Origin: Tetrahymena thermophila SB210
Lineage: Eukaryota > Ciliophora > Oligohymenophorea > Hymenostomatida > Tetrahymenidae
NCBI RefSeq assembly: GCF_000189635.1
Contig: NW_002476348.1
Span: forward strand, 248,001 to 312,000
Direction of reading: 5' to 3'
Length of the DNA stretch: 64,000 bases
Shown piece after piece: positions 41,000 to 53,643 of the stretch; the stretch's first letter is position 1; the number at the start of each line of letters is the position of its first letter. The notes under the pieces were generated by a model that was given only the letters and a program-made list of their open reading frames with translations, did no database searches and was not told the DNA's origin. The translations under genes and the position numbers were made by a program.

Positions 41000-43900
41000 A
41001 TGTGTACTATTGAAAAATTAGTTACTCTAACTTATAGTACTAATGATCTCTCAACTACAGTGTAGATTTGTTATTCATTTCAGCTCATAATTTAGCATTA
41101 ATTTTGTTTATTTTTATTTAAAAGGTCAAATTCAATGTAATCTTTGAGAGATACGATGAATTTTACTACCAAATCTATTCTTAAAAATAAATGTAATTAT
41201 TTTCCTCCTTTTTTATGTATTTATTTTGCATTTAACTTAAAAAATTCTGTTGTCAGAAACATATGTCGTTAAATTTGCTAAATTGTTATTTAAAATTTAA
41301 CTAATAAGTGAGTGCGAAGAAAGGAGGTGAAATAAAATCTTCTATTGAGCTTGAGTACACTTAACTTAACTATGATGAGAATTTTAGAGCTCATGGTGCA
41401 AAAATATTTGAGATATTGAAAAATAATCCTTATTTAAATGAAAAATACGCAAACTTTGAATTTATAGCAGCAGGAGGTTTTGGTTTGGTTTTTAAGGCTA
41501 AAAAGAAAGTTAATAACAATAAACCAAACAAAATTTATGAAGAGAGAGAATTAGCTAAATATATTGCCTTTAAATTTATGCTTAATGACTTAAATGCAAA
41601 AAGAGAGATTGCAATCATGAAAAAGCTATTTTAGATGAGCACAAAACTGTTAATGGCAAGAAATATACAAGTATTTAGGAGATATGAAATAGTTACTAAG
41701 GAGAATGGGACTAATTAAAATGCTTGTAGGATTATAAACAGTGATAGCTTTTTTGAAAATAGTCCTAAATTGGTTTAGTCAGCTTCGGAAGGCACAAAAG
41801 ACAAAATACCCTATGTTATGGTAGAAATGAGCAAGGCTACATTTTCAGTAGATGCTGCTATTTCATATAGAAAAAAGAATAAAAAGCCTTATTTTATTTA
41901 TGAAATAAATAAAATCATCAGTAACGTTTTAGAATGTTTGTTCATTATGCATATTTAAGGTATTGCTCATTTAGATGTTAAGCCACAAAATATCCTATTT
42001 GTAGATGAATTAAATAGGTAATCAATCAATCAATCAATTTTAATTTCAAGTTTACACTTTTTTGTTTATTAATAAGTAATCCCTTTTCTATTCTAATTAT
42101 TTAGATATACGTTAGCTGATTTTGGGTGCAGCCTAGAATTAAATTCAATTGATTTCGAAAATTATTAGCTAGCTACTGAAGAAATTGTTGGGTTTACTCC
42201 TTAGTATACAGATCCAAATATTCTAGAAAAAGAATTTTTTAATCCTTTCAAAGCTGACATTTGGAGTGTTGGTGTCATTCTGCTTGAGCTTCTTTCAGTT
42301 GGATAAGATTTTGATTTAGTATAAATTTTAAAAACATGTAAGAGCAGTCAAGATGTTGAAGAGAAAATATTCAAAAAATATATCTTTAATAGTAATGGTG
42401 AGATGATTTACTGTCCTATGTTAAAAAACTTTGTTGAAATTGACAACTAATTAAAGATGTACTTATAATGGGATGAGAATCAGAGATGGAACATCATAGA
42501 AATTTTAATAGAAATATAAAATAGTATCTTAGTTTAGCCATTTTATATCCCCTTTAACAATTCTATCACAACTAAAAAGTTATTCTCCTTTTTGTCAGAT
42601 GAATAACCCCATTAGTAATCATCTCCTCTTATTTAACAAGAAGGATAAAATAATTCAAAAATTAATGAAAAAGAATGTCCTTACCTTAAGAGGTAGCAAT
42701 AAATTCAGCAATAAAATTACTTTCTTTCAGAATGTGAGCTTGTATAAGGATGGAAATACAGGGGTTTTGTTTGGTCTAATTATAATTTACAATAAACAGG
42801 ATTATACTTTTCTTAAAAAAATATACTTAAAAATGGAAAGGGAACCATTTCTAATATGCAAAATAGGCTTGTATTTTAAGGTAATTTTGATCGAGATTTA
42901 CCAATCGGAAAGGGTACATATGTTTTGAGTAATTTTTGTGACAGAAAAGCTTAATTCACAGGTATACCGAGTATAGACTAGATACTGGTAAAACATGGAG
43001 ATTAATCACTTAATGATGTAGAAAAAATTGTTTATGAGGGAGAATTTGATAGTGGATAAATAAGTGGTGGATTAATTACATATACAAATACTGATAAAGG
43101 TACAACTTATCTATTAAACAGATCCTTTAGATGTAAAGAAGTGGTAAAAAATTATCAAAAAGGAAAGATTGTTTCTGTTTTAGATTTAAATTCCAAGCAT
43201 ATTTCAATAAATTTAAAATGCTTTAGATAAAGTATTTTTGATAAAATTTTTTATGTATCAACTAGAATATATCCATTTACAAATTATAAGTCTATAATAT
43301 TTAAATAAAATGATACAATCAGTAGTGTTATGCAAAAAATTAAGTCGAGAATAATAGATACAGATACCAAATTTATTTAAAGATTATAAACTGGAAATGG
43401 TTATAACTTTTATTTTGAGCAATCTGTAATCATTTATTCATATTTTTTAAGTATTTTTAATTACAAAGAAAAATTTGTCAAATAAACAATTATACAAGAC
43501 ACTACATCATAATATACAATATATGATATATTCTTACTTTTTGAGTAACAAGTTGTTGAGTAAATTATGAGTACCATGTAGTACATTAAGCGCATTAAGC
43601 AAAAAGGCAGAATTTCACATGATCAAATGTGTTTAAACGATTTCTATAAAAAGTACAAAGGGCTTCTTAATAATTTGGAGTAATTCTGTGATAATAGAGA
43701 TGTTGACTCGTAAAACTTCTAATAATTTGGATTAAATAAGTAAATTAAATCATTTGGCCTTAATTGCACTTCATATGTAACAGAAAAAGAACAACTAAAC
43801 ATCGATAAGAGAAAAGGTTATTTAATTTTTTATTTTTATAATTGCAGTCGTTTCTCATATATTAATTAATCCTCCATTTAATTAATATAAAAATCGAATT

Positions 43901-45595
43901 TATTTTTAAAATAAACATAATTTCTCAATATTTAAAATTTGGAAAAGGTATTTTGTTAAATTTATGGGACAATAATTTTTTAATATGGTTAAAAAATTAA
44001 AAGACGATTTTTTAGAAGTATTTGAGAATTTATGTTAATAGAAATTTTATATTAAATTTATTTTATTTTCTTTTTTTTATTTGTTTTAATTATTTTATAG
44101 TCGCTAATGACTAATAAGTTTTTGAATATTTGGAGCTTAAGAATATGAAAAGACTGGGAATGTAATTTGTAACTGATAATTACTTTGAGAAGTACCTAAA
44201 TAAAAGCTTTAATACGTTAGAATATTTAAATATTTCTTTTTATTCTAATGATGTTAAAGCAGACTTTTCTTGTTTAAAAAGTTTGTAAGTGCTTAGTAAA
44301 TTCAAGGTTTTTAAAGCTTCTCCATAATAGATTAAATAGATATTTGAAAATTTAAACTTAAAAAACTTAAAAACAATCCATCTTCAGAGATAATGTGAGT
44401 ATGATCAATCAGCTATAGATACTATTTCCTAACAAGATTATTCTTTTGTCTAAAACTTTAAATTTATAAACTATAACTCAAATTAAGGAAAATGGTTTGA
44501 ATGTATAATAAATAGAAATAATTCTTTTAGAAACTTAAAAAAGCTCTGTGTAAAAACATGTAATTTACTTCAAAAATTTCAATAAGATATTCTTTATAAA
44601 TTAAACAATTTTAACTAAATAAATATTAAAAAGATATTTCAAAACTCAGCTGTACCTTAATTTCACAGAAGCTAAAAAACATAGAAACTCTTAAACTTTG
44701 CTACTGCTAGATCAACGATGAATCAATCTCAGAGCTAAAGTAACTATTTAAAGTTACTTCTTTAAACTTAAGTTCAAATGAAATCACAGACGAAGGAACA
44801 AAATATTTGTTTGAAAATATGCCTAACGTTAAAAACTTAAAATTGAATGGTAGCTAAAATATAAGTTTTAAAGGGCTTTATTTGCTATCATCTAATATGA
44901 AGCATTTAGAGGAGATTGAGTTTAAAAATAATCTCCCTCACTTCAATTATTTTTAATTCCATACAGAAAAATGCAAGAAGTCTCTTTTGCAAGAAAAGGA
45001 AAAATCTGGAGGAATAGCCTTTATTGAATCTTTGTATGAGCTAAAGAATTTACAGAACTTGAGATTGGCTTAAATGTATGAAGAATGCTTCTACGGAGAA
45101 AATCATTTCGTAAGGAATAAGCCATACAGTCCAGAATTTATTAAAAGTCTGGCAGTGCTTAGACTAAATGAATTGGATTTAAGTGATATTTAAGAAGATT
45201 ATTTAAGGCATTTTTTGTTAGCAAAGGGAGTTTCAAATGCCAACAAATTAGTTCTTAATCCCAAAATTAATTAAATATCTGATGAAATAGCTTTGGCTTT
45301 AATTAGTGGAAGCTTTAATCAGCTCTAACATCTCTCTCTGTCTAATTGCTACAATTTATCATCTAAAACCATACAAGTTTTACTATAAAATAGAGATATA
45401 TAAAAAACTATCAAAGAGCTTTATCTTAACAATACGGAATTTGATGATGATTGCTCCGATTATTTAATAAACTTTTTACACCTTTTTCCTAAATTAGAGA
45501 TTCTCTCAGTTAAAAATTGTATTGATATCTCGGAGGCTTCGTTATAAAAGCTACAGAAAAAATTACAATAAAACAAAATATCTCTCATTTACTGA
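41000..45595 (+). CDS. Protein kinase + MORN + LRR multidomain protein
   Basis: Likely exons: 41000-41059, 41125-42017, 42105-43816 and 44101-45595, TGA at 45593. 41125-41263 is in frame with the kinase, so either the ATG at 41000 (spliced) or that at 41263 may start; a further small intron near 41187-41305 is possible. Kinase motifs: G-loop AAGGFGLVFKAK, Lys in IAFKFM, catalytic loop HLDVKPQN (HRD changed to HLD), DFG in LADFGCSLE, and DIWSVGVILLEL. Then come MORN-like units (FQGNFDRDLPIGKGTYVLSN, YEGEFDSGQISGGLITYT), then LRRs (FKVTSLNLSSNEITDEGTKY, LQHLSLSNCYNLSS). Near 44652-44668 the LRR frame changes by 17 nt with GT...AG ends (see findings). A signalling kinase tethered through MORN and LRR modules is likely; the substrate is unknown. 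Confidence 0.82.
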
Positions 45596-46000
45596 TTTTT
45601 CCAAATCATAAAAATTTATCTTTTGTAAATATAAAATTAAACTCAAAAATTATTTTAAATTTCAATCAATCAAGCAAGTAAATTAAATATTTTTATTTTT
45701 AGTTAAAATAAAATATTAATTAATATAATAGAAATGGATTATATATTTTTTTTATATTTTAAATGTAATTTTATTCTGTAATTTTAAATAGAGATAATTT
45801 ATTATTTTAACTAAATAAAATATTTTTTTTTTAATTTATATAAAAAATGAAAAATAAATTAAAATTTTTAATATTAAATAAATAAAAATTATTTTCTTAA
45901 ACTAAACAAAAATAAATAACAACTTTTACTAAATTTTATTTAAGAAAAATATATTATTTTCAACACTGATTGATATAAAAACGATTTCTAATTTTAATTA
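45596..46000. other. Convergent 3' flank between the kinase gene and the nuclease gene
   Basis: About 400 bp, extremely A+T-rich, with no coding signal; presumably 3' untranslated regions and polyadenylation sites of two convergent genes. Confidence 0.5.
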
Positions 46001-46816
46001 TCATTTTATAAATTTGAATGTTGCTGTTAAACTTAGATGATCACCTGAGAAAGTCTAATTTGGAAGACCATTTGGCCCAATTTAATCTTAAGTTGGTAAA
46101 TTTTTAATTGAGAGAAGTTCTATGCTGTTTTGAGTATAGAAGATATAATCTATCATTCTAATTTAAACATCATTTGGTTCTCTAACTTTATAGGTTGTAA
46201 ATGTTAATCCCTTATCTTCATATGCACTCTTTAAGAAGCCTTGTTATTTTATTTTTTAGATGCAAGAGTAAGTAGGTTCAGCATTAAAATCACCAGCAAT
46301 TAATATAGGAATATCTTTGCTATAATCTTATTAAATTTTTTAAATATGCTCTAAAATTTATTCAACTTATAAAAGCCTAATATCTTCAAACTATTTTTTC
46401 GCTTTCAAGTGAGTGACTAGAAGTAAGAATTATTTATCAATCTACTTATCTAAGATAATCAAACTCCAATAGGATTAGTTCATATCTTTTTTTCCATCTC
46501 CAGATTTATATTAAATTGCTTAATGTTTTAAAATTTAAAATTTTTATTTACTGATGGCTACAAGTTAGCCATCTTCGCCTTCAGGTTTTTTATGAAAAAC
46601 TATTTCATGAGTTTAATCCAAAAAAGATGAAAAAAATACAGGATGATCAACTTCCTCTAAGCAAATAATATCTGCATTTGCTTCATTTAATAAATGATTC
46701 TTTATATTTTAACTTCTATAATCCCATTTTAAATATTATAAATCGCACTTAGGAAATGAATCAGAAAGAGAATCAGCCAAAGTATTCCATTAAGATATGG
46801 TAAAAACCCCTGGCAT
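46001..46816 (-). CDS. Endonuclease/exonuclease/phosphatase-fold protein, CCR4/nocturnin type
   Basis: A single exon of 271 residues, ATG at 46816, TGA at 46003-46001. The EEP-fold motifs are in order: ISQWNTLADSL (N-terminal Asn), ADIICLEEVDH (catalytic Glu, about residue 54), LLLVTHLKAKK (His), LIAGDFNAEP (Asp/Asn pair), RMIDYIFYT, and the terminal FSGDHLSLTATF (Asp-His pair). The WNTLA start and LEEVD fit the CCR4/nocturnin/angel branch, enzymes that remove poly(A) or act on NADP(H) phosphate. The protein is a compact catalytic domain without the LRR of CCR4 and without an obvious targeting peptide. It should be a magnesium-dependent hydrolase; the substrate is undecided. Confidence 0.9.
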
Positions 46817-47386
46817 ATTGATTTATTAGAAATAGCTATTCATAAAATATTTATATATATTCTAAATAAAAAATATTAATATGTTTATCTTTATCTTTAA
46901 GGCTTTTCTAATTATCCAAAAATTAAATATAAGTTAATTTCAAAAACGATAATATCTAAATAAAACCAACCTATACAATAAGGATAATATTATAAATATG
47001 TAAATTTTGTTAGTATAAATTAGATAAAATTCAAAAAAAAATTTTTGAAAAAAAAGTTAATAATAAATTCATTAACAAAAAATTAAATAAATTTTAATAA
47101 AAATTATTTCTTTTAAGTGTTCCAGTAAATAGCATAATAATATTTTAATTTATTTTTCTATTAATATTTTATTTTTAAATTATGATTAATTAACTATTTG
47201 TGAAAACAATTAATTATATGAATGAAATTTTAAAGAAAAATAGAATAGTTAAAATGATTTATTTGAGATCTTTATTTCTTAAAATTTTGTTATTTTTTAA
47301 TTAATTAAAGTTTTTTCTAATAGATTTTGATTTTAAGCACTGCAAAACTTGTCAAACTAAGCAACCTTTATAAATTGAATGATCAC

Positions 47387-47533
47387 TCATTAAAAATTTT
47401 CAAAAGTTTTAATCCAAAATTTGACTTTTTCATTATAAAATCCATCAATAAACTCAATAAACTAGACACCAAAATAATTGGGCAAATTTTTCACTTTTAA
47501 TCTTGTAGCGCAAAGTAAAGAAATTTTCCATTT
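47387..47533 (-). pseudogene. Possible orphan coding fragment
   Basis: A minus-strand frame reads KWKISLLCATRLKVKNLPNY followed by FGVQFIEFIDGFYNEKV and ends at TGA. It has balanced composition and G+C clearly above the flanks. There is no start codon upstream in frame, and no acceptor was identified with confidence. Probably the last exon of a lost or unrecognised gene. Family not recognised. Confidence 0.3.
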
Positions 47534-48640
47534 TGTAATGAATTTTATTATTTTATTTGATTTTTTTTAATTTTTTGTTTATTTTAATATAATTGAAAAA
47601 TAAAATATATCTATTTCTATTTTAAAATGAAAATAGAAAAAATAATTTTTATTATTATTTAATTTAAAATAAAAATTTTTATTAATAAACAATAAATAAA
47701 ATATTAATGACTTACTTAAATAGATACTTTAATCAGATACCTTTAAACATTTTTAATCATATCTAAACTATTTATGAAAAAATGATAATTAATCTTCCAC
47801 TTTTGTTCATATTTCAAATTAAACAAAATAATATTAAAATAAAATTCTGATTTTTATATTTTTATTCTCAACCAGAGTTTAGAAAAAAGTTTTAAGTTTT
47901 TCTAAAATATAGATAGATATGAAAGTTAAAATTGAGATGAGAAAATTAATTTTATTCGGTCAAATTAATTTACCAAAAATAAAATTTATTAATTATTTTA
48001 TATATTAGGTAGCCGCAAGAGTTAGCTGTTTAATTTAAATTAAAATATTAAATAAATAATCAAAATTCATCAATATCTTTGAAGAATATTTAATTATTTC
48101 TGAACTAAATTAGGAATAAAGCAATTACCAAAATTAAAAATGTATCATAATACTTAGAAAAAGGTAATGCCAAGTTATATTTAGTCTCATAAATTACTAG
48201 TAAATAGTATTTAAATAAAAATACTATTAAACAATCAAATAAAGTCTTTTAGTAAAAATAAAAAAACTAAAATAAATTTTAATAGGTCTATACTATCTAC
48301 ATTCATACTTATTAAATTTTAAATTTAGATTTCATTAAAAAAATATAATATATGAAATGAATTAAAATAATATCAATAAAATGGAGCCATTTTATATTTT
48401 AAAGAACAAATAAATGATTAAATTTTATAAAAGATTAAATGATTAATTATACAATACGATCTTCTTAAAATATGTAAACATACAATTTGTACTAGAAGGT
48501 TTAATAGCAATTTATTAATTTTATGAAAATAAAACTTATTTATTCTTCATTACTATTCAAACAAGTTACAGCTTAAAATTAACCAAAATATTTTGTTTTT
48601 TTTTAATCTTTTTTAGTCAAACTTTTTTGTAAAATACAAA

Positions 48641-49096
48641 TTTATTATCGAATTTGTATTGTAATTCGAGCTAATCTATTATATAAATATTTTAGATTTC
48701 AAGAATATGTTTTTTTTAAAAATGATGCATTATTATTTTTTACAATTGAAATGAGTTACAGCTTAAAAGAAACCAAATTATTTCGATTTTTTTTAGCTGA
48801 TTAATCAAATTTATTTCATAATAATAAATAATTATTATCGAATTTGTATTGTAATTCGAGTTAATATATTATATAAATAAACTTTAAAATTACTGTTTTT
48901 TAAATGAAAATGATAAAATAGAATTAGTCGGGGGATAAAATCATTTCAAAATCGATACATGATTTTGTTTATTTAATGATAATTTGATATTTTAAAACAT
49001 TTCTCATTTTTGAAAAACTTTTTGATTTTTGTTATTAAAGAAAAATGTGCTTAAGAAATAAGAAAATATTGTAATTCGAGCAAATCTATTATATTA
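48641..49096. repeat. Three spaced copies of a TTGTAATTCGAG element
   Basis: The string GTAATTCGAG starts at 48661, 48851 and 49071. The first two copies extend to CGAATTTGTATTGTAATTCG, an inverted repeat (CGAATT/AATTCG, 8-nt loop), and continue into CTATTATATAAATA-like sequence. GTTACAGCTTAAAA precedes each of the first two. The spacing is 190 and 220 bp. Confidence 0.7.
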
Positions 49097-50747
49097 AATT
49101 TCAGCATTATATTTTTTATAGAAAAAAAGATAAAATAGAATTAACTAGCTTATAAAATGATTCTTGAAGCTTTTTTTACATGATTTGGTTAATTTAATGG
49201 GATTGCTTTGAACATATCTAATTTAAAAAAATTTTTGATTCTCTCTTTTTAGAATAAGAAAGAAATAAAGAAAATATTAAATTAAAAAAGGAATATTTAT
49301 TTTTGTATTTAAATTTTTATTATAAAAACCTATTTTCTACTATCTAAATAATATTTATGATAATTAAAAAGGTTTTTAATTTGGCGAAATCATTTTAAAA
49401 ATTGATAAGTAACTCACTCATTCAAAATTTATTGACATATAAGCTTTTACAGTTTACATTGATTTATTAACTTTAACAGCTTACATTCATCAATTAATAT
49501 CAAATTATTTATTTAATTTCTAATTTTTTAATTTGTCTACTTTATCATAAAAGCTAATGTTTAATTCATACGTAAAATTAATTCCCTCCCTTTAATCAAA
49601 ATTAATAAAGACTCTCTGCAGTTACTATGATATAAATGTTAAAATTATTATTTTATGTATGTTTTATCTTGTTAAAGCAAAGTAAAATGATTTTAAAATA
49701 AACTAAAGAGAAAACCTAAACAAAAAAATTAATTTTTAAGGATTTTGATGAACAATAGCAAAATTAAATTTACTTTAATTAAATTAATCTTTGTAAACAA
49801 AATATTTGTTCTCTTAAAATCCTTTTTAAACATACTATCATAGATTCATTCTGAATTTCAAATTCTTAAATTATTTAATTTTCCTTAATAAATTAATTTG
49901 ATTATTACATACTTTTGAGTGTTATCTATATCAAAAACATTTCTAGGAAATGATGATCTTGGTTGTATTTGTTAGTTTTAAATTTTTAAAATCCAATTTA
50001 AGTTTTAACTAAATGCTAACAGGGAAACAGACAGACAAAAATATGATTTAAGTTTTTAAGAAATTTTTCATCATTACATTTAATTTATTTTGAAAAGCAT
50101 TAAAATGAAATAATTTTTTATGAATGTAATTAAATTAATGTAAAGACTGAAAGAATAATTACACATTTTAAAATAATTAATTAAAACGCACAAAATTTTT
50201 GAAAAATCAATGTATAAGAATATTTAATGTTTTTGATTGTAAAGTTTGAGGTCAAATAAATAATCAAAATGCATGTAAATAATAATTAAAGATATAAATA
50301 GGAGCTATTACAGCATCATTCTTTTTCCTTATAAATATAATTGATACTATTTTATTCTTAACGCTTTTTTGATTGTCTATCTTAAATATATATTTTGTTT
50401 TCTGCTCTTAAAAGAAGTAAACTATCTTGAAAAAAACTTTATTTTAAAATAGCTTTAAAGATTTTCATATCAACAATATATTTAGTTTTAATTTCATATG
50501 CAAGATTTTATATAAAACTCTAAACTATTTTTTTTTTAATATTGTGTTTTTTTAATATTTTAAAAAGTGAGAAATTTATCATCAAAATGTAAATTATTAT
50601 TCATAAGATAATCATTCTCAATAATAATAAAAAAAATTTATATTGTTTTTTTTTGATTGCTTTTGCATTTAAATTCAGAATCTAAATTTTATCAAATAAT
50701 TATTAAATCATAAAAAAAAAGTAATTTATCAAATTATACTAAAATCT

Positions 50748-52745
50748 ATGAATAAAAAATATCTTGCTTTACTTGCTGCTTTCAGTTTACTGTAGCTAGT
50801 CGCAGCCGGTGATTGTCCTCTCTGTACATACAGCGCTAATGGAGAAGATTCTCCTGATGCTTGTTAATCCTGTCCTGCTGGTAAATGCACACCTAGTGTA
50901 AAAACTAGTAGTACAGACGATACATAATGTACTGTTAATACTAAAGAATGCGATGTAGGTAAATTCAGCTCAACAGGATATGATACAGATGGGCTTGGAG
51001 CAAATTGTGATGTTTGTGCACTTGGAACTACTAATAATACAAAAGGTTCAAAATCCTGTCCTATCACCTTACAAAAATGTCCTAAAGGAAAATACAGCGC
51101 AACCGGATATGATTCAGATGGAGCAGGAGCAGGTTGTACCAATTGTTCACCTGGAACTACTACCAGTTCAGAAGGTTAAACCACCTGTTCATGTCCTAAA
51201 GGAAAATACAGCGGAACCGGATATGATTCAGATGGAACAGGAGCAGGTTGTACCGATTGTTCACCTGGAACTACTACCAGTTCAGATGGTTAAACCGCCT
51301 GTTCTGTTACCTTACATAAATGTCCTAAAGGAAAATACAGTGCAACAGGATATGATTCAGATGGAACAGGAGCAGGTTGTACCGATTGTTCACCTGGAAC
51401 TACTACCAGTTCAGATGGTTAAACCACCTGTTCATGTCCTAAAGGAAAATACAGTGCAACAGGATATGATTCAGATGGAACAGGAGCAGGTTGTACCGAT
51501 TGTTCACCTGGAACTACTACCAGTTCAGATGGTTAAACCACCTGTTCATGTCCTAAAGGAAAATACAGCGGAACCGGATATGATTCAGATGGAACAGGAG
51601 CAGGTTGTACCGATTGTTCACCTGGAACTACTACCAGTTCAGATGGTTAAACCGCCTGTTCTGTTACCTTACATAAATGTCCTAAAGGAAAATACAGTGC
51701 AACAGGATATGATTCAGATGGAACAGGAGCAGGTTGTACCGATTGTTCACCTGGAACTACTACCAGTTCAGATGGTTAAACCGCCTGTTCTGTTACCTTA
51801 CATAAATGTCCTAAAGGAAAATACAGTGCAACAGGATATGATTCAGATGGAACAGGAGCAGGTTGTACCGATTGTTCACCTGGAACTACTACCAGTTCAG
51901 ATGGTTAAACCACCTGTTCATGTCCTAAAGGAAAATACAGCGGAACCGGATATGATTCAGATGGAACAGGAGCAGGTTGTACCGATTGTTCACCTGGAAC
52001 TACTACCAGTTCAGATGGTTAAACCGCCTGTTCTGTTACCTTACATAAATGTCCTAAAGGAAAATACAGTGCAACAGGATATGATTCAGATGGAACAGGA
52101 GCAGGTTGTACCGATTGTTCACCTGGAACTACTACCAGTTCAGATGGTTAAACCACCTGTTCTATTACCTTACAAAGATGTCCTAAAGGAAAATACAGCG
52201 CAACCGGATATGATTCAGATGGAGCAGGAGCAGATTGTACCAATTGTTCACCTGGAACTACTAATAATGCAGATGGCTAAACTTCCTGTCCTATAGTGTT
52301 ATAAGGATGTCCTTAAGGGTCTTATAGTTTATCAGGATTTGATAATGATGGACTAGGAGGAGGTTGTACTCCATGTACTGTTGGTACATCAACACCTTCA
52401 AGCTAAACTAAATCAAGTGATAATTCAAAATGTACTGTCACATTAACTAAATGTCCTGCTGGAACTATCAGTACAACAGGTTACGATACAGATGGAAGTG
52501 GTAGCGGTTGTAATTAATGCAGCAAAAACACATATTCTTCAATTGGTGACACTACTTGCACACCTTGTCCTACAGATCGTGTTTCTTCACCAGGTTCTAA
52601 GTCAGCTAGTGACTGCGTTTGCCCTAACAACTATGTTTAATCTACAGATGGAACTAAAGCTTGTATCTAAATTGATACAACAACTTACGAAAGAAATTTA
52701 GTTGCATCATCCATGATTTTACTGATATTCGCAATTATATTTTGA
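50748..52745 (+). CDS. Immobilization-antigen-like cysteine-rich surface protein (GPI-type)
   Basis: A single exon of 665 residues, TGA at 52743. Residues 1-20 (MNKKYLALLAAFSLLQLVAA) are a signal peptide. The body is a chain of Cys-rich repeats of 38 or 43 residues, each with CPKGKYSATGYDSDG, GAGCTDCSPGTTTSSDG and a closing QT.C. The last ~15 residues (LVASSMILLIFAIIF) are hydrophobic and end at the stop, as in GPI-anchored proteins. This matches the ciliate immobilization/surface antigens that coat the cell and cilia and are expressed one at a time. Many Gln and none of the Cys depend on reassigned stops. The neighbouring spacer is long on the left side, which would fit independent regulation, but no element is recognised. 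Confidence 0.92.
51078..52178 (+). repeat. Nine coding tandem repeats of 114 or 129 bp
   Basis: Units start at TGTCCTAAAGG at 51078, 51192, 51321, 51435, 51549, 51678, 51807, 51921 and 52050; their lengths run 114, 129, 114, 114, 129, 129, 114, 129, 129. The two types differ by a 15-bp insert in the linker (TCATGT versus TCTGTTACCTTACATAAATGT). Copies are almost identical at the DNA level, with only GCGGAACC/GTGCAACA alternations; units before 51078 and after 52178 are diverged. Confidence 0.93.
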
Positions 52746-53058
52746 TAATATTTTAAATTGAGTGATCTTTTTTTAAGTTTTTATTTGTTGGTTGCTTGTT
52801 TGTTTGTTTTTTAGATTTTAATTTAATGATATATCAAACAAACAAAATTTATATATTAAACAAAAAATTTATTTGAATTTTTTAAATCAAAAATCATTTT
52901 TTATTAAAATAATATTATGAAAAATTTAATGAACATAATTATTTATGTAGTTAATTCCTCTAGAATAAAGACACCAGAAATTAGCACAAATTTAAAAAGA
53001 AAAATATTTTTTTTTCATTTAACACTCATAAAAAAGAAAAAATTTAAAGTAAAAATAA
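52746..53058. other. 3' flank of the surface-antigen gene
   Basis: A+T-rich spacer with a (GTTT)n-like stretch near 52795-52812. A 64-codon standard-code frame at 52917-53111 overlaps the next ORF in a different frame and has no support. Confidence 0.4.
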
Positions 53059-53505
53059 ATGAGGAATTTTCAACACCAATAAAAAAAATATCTAAACTCC
53101 AAAATAGTTGAGAGAAAAAATAAAAAACAAACTCTGAAAAAATAAAAATTGGATAAACAAATTAAGTACAAAAAAGTGACTAAAAAAGGACAAATTACCA
53201 TCAAAATAGTAATATAAATCAATAGGAGAAAAGCTAGAACAGTGACTCAGCCACAAGGAGAGTCACCCTATTCTCGATACGATCGTCAAAGTCTAGATCT
53301 AAGACACTAAGTAGATCAAGAACAAACAGCAATTCTAACTACAAAACCAACTACAGTACAAACTCAAACTTAAAAACAAAAACCAAAAGAACACAATGAG
53401 GAAACAAAATAAAAAGATATTAAAATAGGAAATAACAAGTAAATTAAATGCTTTTATTTAATTAAAACTCTTTCAAGAAATAAAAAAAATATTTATTTGT
53501 ATTGA
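53059..53505 (+). CDS. Small, very basic protein or first exon, unknown function
   Basis: Under code 6 an ATG at 53059 opens 148 codons to TGA at 53503. The product is Lys/Gln/Asn-rich (KKQTLKKQKLDKQIKYKK) with a better balanced middle, RTVTQPQGESPYSRYDRQSL. The coding-like composition stops near 53440 at AACAA/GTAAATTAA, which would be a good donor, so the true gene may splice there. No next exon was identified before the Sec6 gene. Not recognised. Confidence 0.4.
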
Positions 53506-53643
53506 TGTTTCTTCATTTTAGTAGATTTATTTTTTATTAATTATTTATTTATTTATAAAAATAAACTTTTATAAAGGTTTTAATTACATAAAAATAACTT
53601 TTTAAAGAAAACTGAAAACTTTTGGTAGGAATATAAAAAAGTT

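Larger units (their letters stand above)
46817..50747. other. Long (3.9 kb) A+T-rich intergenic region
   Basis: No complete gene seen. It contains a possible coding relic (47387-47533, minus) and three copies of a CGAATT...AATTCG dyad element (48641-49096). The remaining sequence is spacer. The right end is the upstream region of the surface-antigen gene. Confidence 0.5.

Noticed and set aside
50864-51142. Minus-strand open frame over the antigen gene start
   Set aside because: Antisense shadow of the repeat region; no start context or family.
50980-52296. Long open frame (438 codons) on the plus strand inside the surface-antigen gene
   Set aside because: It is the shifted frame of the antigen repeats, open only because repeat units are multiples of three; the antigen frame has signal peptide, Cys pattern and GPI tail.
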